The notes below the pieces were generated by a model. The model was not told where the DNA came from. It was given only the letters and a program-made list of their open reading frames with translations, and did no database searches. DNA of 64,000 bases from Thauera chlorobenzoica (GTDB taxonomy: Bacteria > Pseudomonadota > Gammaproteobacteria > Burkholderiales > Rhodocyclaceae), in NCBI RefSeq assembly GCF_001922305.1, contig NZ_CP018839.1, forward strand, positions 2,542,001 through 2,606,000. The letters are read 5' to 3'. The number at the start of each line of letters is the position of its first letter. Position 1 is the stretch's first letter. This document shows positions 56,418-64,000 of this stretch, in pieces. Both the position numbers and the translations under genes were made by a program.

Positions 56418-57865
56418 TCCACGCCTTCCTGCGCCAGGCCTTCGCGATGCTGGCCCTGGCGCTGGTTGCGGGGTCGGTGTCGGCAGCCGGGATATCCGCA
56501 GGCGAGATTAAGGCGCTGCCCGATTTCACCCGGCTGGTCGAGCGCCAGGGGGCGGCGGTGGTCAATATCAGCACGACCCAGGCGCGTACGGACCGGCCCC
56601 GGTTTTCGTTTCCCCTACCGGAACTGGACGAGTCGGATCCGATGTTCGACTTCTTCCGCCGCTTCGTGCCCCGGCTTCCCGAATCGCCCGCCCCGGACCC
56701 CGATCCGGACAACCAGTCGCTCGGCTCGGGCTTCATCGTCAGCGCCGACGGCTACATCCTGACCAACGCTCACGTCGTCGAGGAGGCCGAGGAAATTCTC
56801 GTGCGCCTTGCCGACAAGCGCGAGTTCAGCGCAGTGGTCATCGGCGCGGATGCGCGCAGCGACGTCGCTCTGATCCGCATCGAGGCCGACGGCCTGCCGC
56901 ACGTCGCGCTGGGCGACCCGGAAGCGCTGAAAGTGGGCGAATGGGTGCTGGCGATCGGTTCGCCGTTCGGTTTCGAGCAGTCGGTGACGGCCGGCATCGT
57001 CAGCGCCAAGGGGCGCAGCCTGCCCGACGAAAATTTCGTTCCCTTCATCCAGACCGATGTCGCGATCAATCCCGGCAATTCGGGCGGACCGCTGTTCAAC
57101 CTCCGGGGCGAGGTGGTCGGCATCAACTCGCAGATCTACAGCCGCACCGGCGGCTTCATGGGCTTGTCGTTCGCAATCCCGATCGATGTGGCGATGGATG
57201 TGCAGCAGCAGCTGCGGACCTACGGGCGGGTGCAGCGCGGCCGGATCGGGGTGTCGATCCAGGAAGTGACGCGCGACCTGGCCGACGGCTTCGGCCTGCC
57301 GCGGGCAGCGGGGGCGCTGGTCAGCATGGTCGAGGCAGGCGGGCCGGCCGCGCGCGGTGGCATCGAACAGGGCGATGTGATCCTGCGCTTCAATGGCCGC
57401 AGTGTGGAAAACTCGGCCGATCTGCCGCGTATCGTGGCGGCCGCACGCCCCGGGGCAACGGTCGACGTCGACGTCTTTCGCGACGGCAAGCCGCACGTGC
57501 TGAAACTCGCGGTCGGCGAATGGCAGGATCCGGAAAACGCCCGTGGTGCCGGCAGCAAGCCGCATGCGGCTTCCGCGCCGAACCGGCTCGGACTGGTCCT
57601 GGTCGCGCCGACGCTGGCGCAGCGGCGCGAGCGTGGCATCGAGCAGGGGCTGATCGTGCTGCGTACCGAGGGGGCGGCTGCGCGCGCCGAAATCGCGCCC
57701 GGCGATCTCGTGCTGGCAATGATCAAGGACGGGCGCCAGCAGCGGCTGGGCACGGTGGCTGAATTCAACCGCACCGCGGACGCGCTCGAGCCGGGGCAGC
57801 AGATCACCCTGCTCGTACGTCGCGGCGATGCGAGCTCCTACGTCAGCCTGCGGGCAGCGCGATGA
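56414..57865 (+). CDS. mucD: Periplasmic DegP/MucD-type serine protease
   Basis: The 483-residue protein degrades misfolded envelope proteins. It has a signal peptide (FAMLALALVAGSVSAAG), a trypsin-like domain with His120 (TNAHVV), Asp150 (RSDVALIRI) and Ser223 (NPGNSGGPLF), and two PDZ domains (RGRIGVSIQEVTRDLADGFG onwards, and KPHAASAPNRLGLVLVAPTL onwards). As in Pseudomonas, mucD lies in the sigma-E operon. Its stop overlaps the next gene (ATGA). Confidence 0.96.
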   Translation: MIHAFLRQAFAMLALALVAGSVSAAGISAGEIKALPDFTRLVERQGAAVVNISTTQARTDRPRFSFPLPELDESDPMFDFFRRFVPRLPESPAPDPDPDNQSLGSGFIVSADGYILTNAHVVEEAEEILVRLADKREFSAVVIGADARSDVALIRIEADGLPHVALGDPEALKVGEWVLAIGSPFGFEQSVTAGIVSAKGRSLPDENFVPFIQTDVAINPGNSGGPLFNLRGEVVGINSQIYSRTGGFMGLSFAIPIDVAMDVQQQLRTYGRVQRGRIGVSIQEVTRDLADGFGLPRAAGALVSMVEAGGPAARGGIEQGDVILRFNGRSVENSADLPRIVAAARPGATVDVDVFRDGKPHVLKLAVGEWQDPENARGAGSKPHAASAPNRLGLVLVAPTLAQRRERGIEQGLIVLRTEGAAARAEIAPGDLVLAMIKDGRQQRLGTVAEFNRTADALEPGQQITLLVRRGDASSYVSLRAAR

Positions 57866-58137
57866 AGCCGGCCGGCCCGGCGCCCGTGTTTACCGTAATG
57901 AGCCGGCAGTGGTGCCACCTGTGCCACGAGCTGGTCGCGGCGCTGGAGCCGGTTGCGGCCGAGTTTGGCTGGGAAATCGAGGTTTTCGACGTCGACCAGG
58001 ACGCTGGACTCGAAGCGCGCTGGGATGAATGGGTGCCGGTGCTGCTGCACGGCGAGCGCGAGCTGTGCCATTACCGCTTCGACGAAGCCGCGGTGCGCGC
58101 TTATTGCGCCGGTTTTCCGCTAGAATCGCGGGCTTGA
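57862..58137 (+). CDS. Glutaredoxin-like thiol protein
   Basis: The 91-residue protein has the thioredoxin-fold opening [16 protein letters not shown] with a CHLC pair (Cys18, Cys21), followed by [20 protein letters not shown] with the expected cis-proline site. It belongs to the glutaredoxin/DUF836 group, and the redox partner is unknown. Its ATG overlaps the mucD stop, so it is the last gene of the rpoE operon and may be induced by envelope stress. Confidence 0.9.
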   Translation: MKPAGPAPVFTVMSRQWCHLCHELVAALEPVAAEFGWEIEVFDVDQDAGLEARWDEWVPVLLHGERELCHYRFDEAAVRAYCAGFPLESRA

Positions 58138-58174
58138 CGAGATCACTCCCGATACATCCAACTTATTCCGAAAC

Positions 58175-58200
58175 GGGTGCTGCAAGGCACCCTTTTCGTT
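58175..58200 (+). terminator. Terminator-like hairpin directly before lepA
   Basis: GGGTGC (58175-58180) pairs with GCACCC (58187-58192) around TGCAAG, followed by TTTTCGTTT. It ends only about five bases before the lepA ATG (58205) and leaves no space for a Shine-Dalgarno. It can end the rpoE-operon transcript. Because the lepA start is fixed by homology, the hairpin may also sit in the lepA leader. Confidence 0.75.
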
Positions 58201-58204
58201 TCGC

Positions 58205-60001
<1,797 letters not shown>

Positions 60002-60049
60002 TCGAACCCGCCGGCGGCCCCGTGCTCGCCGGTTGACGACGGAAAACAC

Positions 60050-60838
60050 ATGAACTTCGCCCTGATCCTCTTCCTGCTGCTCGTCGCCACCGGCGTGCTG
60101 TGGCTCTTCGACCGCTTTCATGCGCGCAAGCTGCGCCCGGCTGGCACGCCGGCGCCGTGGTGGGTGGAGTACGGAGCGAGCTTCTTTCCGGTGATCCTGG
60201 TCGTGTTCGGGCTGCGCTCGTTTGTCGTCGAGCCGTTCAAGATCCCCTCCGGGTCGATGATCCCGACCCTGCTGGTGGGCGATTTCATCCTCGTCAATAA
60301 ATGGAACTACGGTATCCGCCTGCCGGTGATCAACAAGAAGATCATCGACATCGGTGCGCCGCAGCGCGGCGACGTGATGGTGTTCCGCTATCCGGCCGAT
60401 CCTTCGCTCGACTACATCAAGCGCGTCGTCGGCCTGCCCGGCGACCGGGTCGAATACCTCAACAAGCGCCTGCGGATCAATGGCGAGGTCGTCGCCCTCG
60501 AGGCCAGCGGCAGTTATCTCCACCCCGATCGTCTGTACTATTCTCCACAGTTCACCGAGAAGCTCGGGGCGGCCGAGCATTCGGTGCTGATCGAGCGCGA
60601 CGCACCGGCGTTCGTGCCGCAGGTGATGAATTTCCCGCAGCGCGGAAACTGCACGTATACCAGTGCGGGCGTCAGCTGCACCGTGCCCGAGGGGCATTAC
60701 TTCGTGATGGGCGACAACCGCGACGCCAGCAGCGACAGCCGGGTGTGGGGCTTCGTTCCCGAGGACAACATCGTCGGCCGCGCCTTCTTCATCTGGTTCA
60801 ATTTCGGCGACATGAAGCGGATCGGCGGTTTCCACTGA
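60050..60838 (+). CDS. lepB: Signal peptidase I
   Basis: LepB removes signal peptides from exported proteins. The 262-residue enzyme has two N-terminal membrane helices (LILFLLLVATGVLWLF and SFFPVILVVFGLRSFVVEPF), the nucleophile Ser69 (PSGSMIPTLLVGD), the general base Lys124 (DYIKRVVGLPGDRV) and the C-terminal GHYFVMGDNRDASSDSR motif. lepA-lepB-rnc-era-recO-pdxJ is a conserved order. Confidence 0.97.
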   Translation: MNFALILFLLLVATGVLWLFDRFHARKLRPAGTPAPWWVEYGASFFPVILVVFGLRSFVVEPFKIPSGSMIPTLLVGDFILVNKWNYGIRLPVINKKIIDIGAPQRGDVMVFRYPADPSLDYIKRVVGLPGDRVEYLNKRLRINGEVVALEASGSYLHPDRLYYSPQFTEKLGAAEHSVLIERDAPAFVPQVMNFPQRGNCTYTSAGVSCTVPEGHYFVMGDNRDASSDSRVWGFVPEDNIVGRAFFIWFNFGDMKRIGGFH

Positions 60839-60904
60839 GCGAGAGGCGTGCGGCCGCTCCGCGTCGCGGACTCATTTACTCGCGCTGACGAAAGGGAGGA
60901 GATC

Positions 60905-61267
60905 ATGCGCATGAAATCCCAACGCGGCCTGAGCCTGGCTGGCGTTCTCGTCGTCGGTGCGCTTGCCGCCTTCGCGCTGACGATCGGTTTCCGCACGGTG
61001 CCCGTGATCAACGAGTACCTGGCGGTCAAGCGCATCGTCAACGTGCTCGCCGACGAGGGCGACAAGGGCACGCCCGCACTGGAACTGCGCCGCAGCTTCG
61101 ACCGCCGCGGCCAGATCGACGGTGTTTCCAGCGTCTCGGGGGTTGATCTGCTCATCGACAAGTCCGGCCCCCGCACCCTGATCGAGGTCGACTACAGCCG
61201 CGCCGTGCCGCTGGTGGCGAACCTGAGCCTGCTGATCGATCTCCATGCCAGCAGCGAGGCGCGTTGA
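60905..61267 (+). CDS. DUF4845 membrane protein
   Basis: The 120-residue protein has one N-terminal pilin-like membrane helix ([20 protein letters not shown]) and a C-terminal domain, [20 protein letters not shown]. It matches the DUF4845 family, which sits between lepB and rnc in many proteobacteria; its function is unknown. A GGGAGGAG site precedes the ATG; an upstream GTG frame start is not supported. The stop is five bases before the rnc ATG. Confidence 0.88.
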   Translation: MRMKSQRGLSLAGVLVVGALAAFALTIGFRTVPVINEYLAVKRIVNVLADEGDKGTPALELRRSFDRRGQIDGVSSVSGVDLLIDKSGPRTLIEVDYSRAVPLVANLSLLIDLHASSEAR

Positions 61268-61271
61268 GCCG

Positions 61272-61943
61272 ATGACTACCGACCAGCTTCAATCCCGCCT
61301 GGGCCACGTCTTCACCGACTCCGGGCTGCTGCAGGAAGCGCTGACCCACCGCAGCTTCGGCCTGCCCAACAACGAGCGCTTCGAGTTCCTCGGCGACAGC
61401 ATCCTCAACTGCGTGATGTCGATCGCCTTGTTCGAGCGCTTCGGCGAACTGCGCGAAGGCGAGCTGTCGCGCGTGCGTGCCTCGCTGGTGCGCCAGGACG
61501 CGCTCTACCGTATCGCGCTCGAACTCGAACTCGGCGACTGCCTGCGCCTGGGCGAAGGCGAACTCAAGTCCGGTGGCAGCCGCCGCCCGTCGATTCTCGC
61601 CGACGCGCTCGAGGCAGTGTTCGCGGCGGTGTTCCTGGACGGCGGCTTTCCCTGTGCGCAGGGCGTCATCGACCGCCTGTACGCGCCCTTGCTTGCCGGA
61701 GTCGATCCGCGCAAGCCGAGCAAGGACGCGAAGACCGCCTTGCAGGAGTGGCTGCAGGGGCGCAGGATGCCCTTGCCCGCCTACACGATGGTGCAGGTCC
61801 TGGGCGAAGCCCACTCGCAGGAATTCGAAGTCGCCTGCGAGATCCCCAGGCTCGGCGTGCGCACCCTGGGGCGCGGTTCCAGCCGGCGCATCGCCGAACA
61901 GCAGTCGGCCGAGCTTGCGCTCGCCGCCGTGAGGAAAAAATGA
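61272..61943 (+). CDS. rnc: Ribonuclease III
   Basis: RNase III cuts double-stranded RNA, including rRNA precursors. The 223-residue protein has the signature [13 protein letters not shown], the second acidic motif [16 protein letters not shown], and a C-terminal double-stranded RNA-binding domain ([20 protein letters not shown]). The ATG at 61272 gives the usual length; an ATG at 61245 would add nine residues. The stop overlaps era (ATGA). Confidence 0.97.
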   Translation: MTTDQLQSRLGHVFTDSGLLQEALTHRSFGLPNNERFEFLGDSILNCVMSIALFERFGELREGELSRVRASLVRQDALYRIALELELGDCLRLGEGELKSGGSRRPSILADALEAVFAAVFLDGGFPCAQGVIDRLYAPLLAGVDPRKPSKDAKTALQEWLQGRRMPLPAYTMVQVLGEAHSQEFEVACEIPRLGVRTLGRGSSRRIAEQQSAELALAAVRKK

Positions 61944-62872
61944 ACCAAGAGCATTCCCGTCCCGCTTCGGCGGCGGACGCCGCTGCGGACGAAGCTTTCC
62001 GTTGCGGTTTCGTGGCCATCGTCGGCCGTCCCAACGTCGGCAAGTCGACGCTGCTCAACCGCCTCGTCGGGCAGAAGATCAGCATCGTCTCCAGCAAGGC
62101 GCAAACCACGCGCCACCGCGTCACCGGCATCTTCACCGAAGAGCGGGTGCAGTTCGTGTTCGTCGACACCCCGGGCTTCCAGACCCATCATCGCAACGCC
62201 CTCAACCGTTCGATGAACCGCACCGTCTCTCAGGTCCTGGCCGACGTCGATCTGGTGTTCTTCGTCATCGAGGCCGGTCGCTTCACCGACGACGACCGCA
62301 AGGTGCTGACGGTGATCCCCGCGTCGTCCAAGGTGATCCTGGTGATCAACAAGGTTGATCAGTTGAAGGACAAGGCCCGCCTGCTGCCTTTCATCGACGA
62401 GGTACGCCAGCAGCGTGAATTCACCGAGATCGTGCCCTTGTCGGCGGAGAAGGGGAGCAACGTCGCCGCCTTGGTCAGGGCGGCCACCCCGCTGCTGCCG
62501 GTCGGCGTGCCGATGTTCGAGGAAGACGAGGTCACCGACCGCAGCGAGCGCTTCCTCGCCTCCGAATTCCTGCGCGAGAAGCTGTTCCGCCTGCTCGGCG
62601 ACGAGCTACCCTATGGCATCGCGGTCGAGATCGAGAAGTTCGAAGTCGAAGGCAGGCTGCGCCGCATCCACGCCGCGGTGATCGTCGACAAGCCCGGGCA
62701 CAAGGCGATGGTGATCGGCAAGGGCGGCGAAAAGCTCAAGCGCATTTCCTCCGAGGCCCGGGTCGAGCTCGAGAAGCTGTTCGACGGCAAGGTCTTTCTC
62801 GAAGTCTGGGTCAAGGTCAAGAGCGGCTGGGCCGACGACGAGCGCGCGCTGAAGAGCCTGGGCTACGAATAA
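61940..62872 (+). CDS. era: GTPase Era
   Basis: Era binds the 3' end of 16S rRNA and helps 30S assembly. The 310-residue protein has G1 [11 protein letters not shown]3 DTPGF, G4 NKVD and a C-terminal KH domain ([20 protein letters not shown]). The N-terminal 20 residues are an Ala-rich extension. It starts inside the rnc stop codon and is followed by recO. Confidence 0.97.
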   Translation: MNQEHSRPASAADAAADEAFRCGFVAIVGRPNVGKSTLLNRLVGQKISIVSSKAQTTRHRVTGIFTEERVQFVFVDTPGFQTHHRNALNRSMNRTVSQVLADVDLVFFVIEAGRFTDDDRKVLTVIPASSKVILVINKVDQLKDKARLLPFIDEVRQQREFTEIVPLSAEKGSNVAALVRAATPLLPVGVPMFEEDEVTDRSERFLASEFLREKLFRLLGDELPYGIAVEIEKFEVEGRLRRIHAAVIVDKPGHKAMVIGKGGEKLKRISSEARVELEKLFDGKVFLEVWVKVKSGWADDERALKSLGYE

Positions 62873-62887
62873 GCCCGGCGGTGCACG

Positions 62888-63640
62888 ATGGCCGGCCCGA
62901 GACAGCGCATCGAGCAGCAGCCCGCCTGGGTGCTGCACACCTTGCCGTGGCGCGAGACCAGCCTGATCGTCGACCTCTTCGCGCGCGACCATGGCCGGGT
63001 CGCGCTGGTGGCGAAAGGTGCGCGCCGGCCGCATTCGCAGCTGCGCGGCGTGCTGATGGCCTTCCAGCCGCTGCTCATCGACTGGTCGGGCGGAGGTGAA
63101 GTGAAGACCCTGGCGCGCGCCGAATGGCTCGGCGGCCAGCCCCTGCTCACCGGGCGGGCGCTGCTCTGCGGCTACTACCTCAATGAACTGCTGCTGCGCC
63201 TGACTGCGCGTGAGGATGCCCATCCGCGCCTCTTCGCCGCCTATGCCGACGCGGTGGGCGCGCTGGGCCGCGGCGAGGCCGAGTCGCCGATCCTGCGTCG
63301 CTTCGAGCTGGCCCTGCTGCAGGATCTGGGCTACGAGGTCGGCCTCGCCACCGATGCCGCGACCGGCTCCGGACTGCAGCCCGATGCGCGCTACCTTTAT
63401 ATAATCGAGCGTGGTCCGGTGCGGCTGGAGATCCTCGAACAAGAGCAGGACGGGGTCGCCGCACTCGGCGAGCAGCCGCTTTTGTCTGGACAGACCCTGC
63501 TCGACATGGCGGCCGACGACTTTACCCGCGCGGAGACGCTGCTGCAGTCCAAGCAGCTGCTGCGCGTGCTGATCAACCACATCCTGGGCGGCCAGCCGCT
63601 GCAGTCGCGCCGGGTGCTGAAGGAACTGCAGGAGCTCTGA
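62888..63640 (+). CDS. recO: DNA repair protein RecO
   Basis: RecO helps load RecA on gapped DNA with RecR. The 250-residue protein has the N-terminal OB-fold ([33 protein letters not shown]) and the helical C-terminal part ([36 protein letters not shown]). It lies between era and pdxJ as usual. The TGA stop shares one base with the pdxJ ATG. Confidence 0.95.
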   Translation: MAGPRQRIEQQPAWVLHTLPWRETSLIVDLFARDHGRVALVAKGARRPHSQLRGVLMAFQPLLIDWSGGGEVKTLARAEWLGGQPLLTGRALLCGYYLNELLLRLTAREDAHPRLFAAYADAVGALGRGEAESPILRRFELALLQDLGYEVGLATDAATGSGLQPDARYLYIIERGPVRLEILEQEQDGVAALGEQPLLSGQTLLDMAADDFTRAETLLQSKQLLRVLINHILGGQPLQSRRVLKELQEL

Positions 63641-64000
63641 TGATCGAACTCGGCGTCAATATCGACCACGTCGCCACCCTGCGCCAGGCGCGCCGCACCT
63701 GGGAGCCCGACCCGGTGTGGGCCGCGGTGCAGGCCCACCTCGGCGGCGCCGACGGCATCACCATCCACCTGCGCGAAGACCGCCGCCACATCCATGACGA
63801 GGACGTGCGCCGCCTGGCCGAGCTCACCCAGGTCAAGCTCAACCTCGAGATGGCCGCCACCGACGAGATGGTCGCCATCGCCTGCCGCACCAAGCCGCAG
63901 ATGGCGATGCTGGTGCCCGAAGGCCGCCACGAAGTCACCACCGAAGGCGGGCTCGACGTGCTCGCCCAGGAGCCGCGCCTGAAGGACGTGATCGCCCGCC
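63640..64000 (+). CDS. pdxJ: Pyridoxine 5'-phosphate synthase (partial)
   Basis: PdxJ makes pyridoxine 5'-phosphate, the last step of the DXP-dependent vitamin B6 route. About 120 N-terminal residues are present: [40 protein letters not shown] and [12 protein letters not shown], which carry the substrate-binding residues of the TIM barrel. The gene runs off the right edge, and nothing suggests it is broken. Confidence 0.96.
   Translation, partial: MIELGVNIDHVATLRQARRTWEPDPVWAAVQAHLGGADGITIHLREDRRHIHDEDVRRLAELTQVKLNLEMAATDEMVAIACRTKPQMAMLVPEGRHEVTTEGGLDVLAQEPRLKDVIAR

Overview
The window is high-GC DNA packed with betaproteobacterial gene blocks, and it most likely comes from Thauera or a close Rhodocyclales relative. 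The best clue is a complete 4-hydroxybenzoyl-CoA reductase operon (hcrCAB). Its subunit lengths and cofactor-binding cysteines match what I recall of the Thauera aromatica enzyme. The genus is an inference from memory, not a database result. The expected lifestyle is that of a facultatively anaerobic, aromatic-degrading denitrifier.

Left part (1-11.6 kb): the tail of a probable tmk gene, then holB, pilZ, tatD and an exported ankyrin-repeat protein. Next is an accessory island. An IclR-type regulator and an anaerobic sulfatase-maturing radical SAM enzyme (anSME) are transcribed leftward. A fused TRAP permease, a TAXI-type binding protein, a formylglycine sulfatase and a SulP/STAS anion transporter are transcribed rightward. 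The genes read as one regulated unit: import an organosulfate (or similar ester), hydrolyse it in the cytoplasm, handle the released sulfate, and mature the sulfatase without oxygen. This is the most interesting candidate system in the window.

Middle part (11.7-34.4 kb): a divergent AraC regulator/MFS exporter pair of the NimR/NimT type; the marR-hcrC-hcrA-hcrB operon with an operator-like inverted repeat; a cobS-cobT chelatase pair without cobN; a PhnA/YjdM zinc-ribbon protein; an M20 amidohydrolase; an FtsX-type permease without its ATPase; rmuC; a small zinc-ribbon membrane protein; ribA; moaA; a Lon-like protease; a Yip1 membrane protein; a PIN toxin/Phd-type antitoxin pair; a decayed second antitoxin; and two identical tRNA-Asn genes followed by a terminator.

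Right part (34.5-64 kb) is largely conserved core genome: an aromatic/aspartate aminotransferase, uvrB, a low-molecular-weight phosphatase, rne, rluC, a HAD phosphatase, an RsmI-like methyltransferase, yceF/maf, then yceD-rpmF-plsX-fabH-fabD-fabG-acpP-fabF (start of fatty-acid synthesis), a ygfX-like gene, nadB, the envelope-stress operon rpoE-rseA-rseB-rseC-mucD plus a glutaredoxin-like gene, and lepA-lepB-DUF4845-rnc-era-recO-pdxJ. Several genes overlap by four bases (ATGA), and clear hairpin terminators sit at rpmF/plsX, fabG/acpP, before lepA and after the tRNAs. I saw no CRISPR array, insertion sequence, prophage or rRNA.
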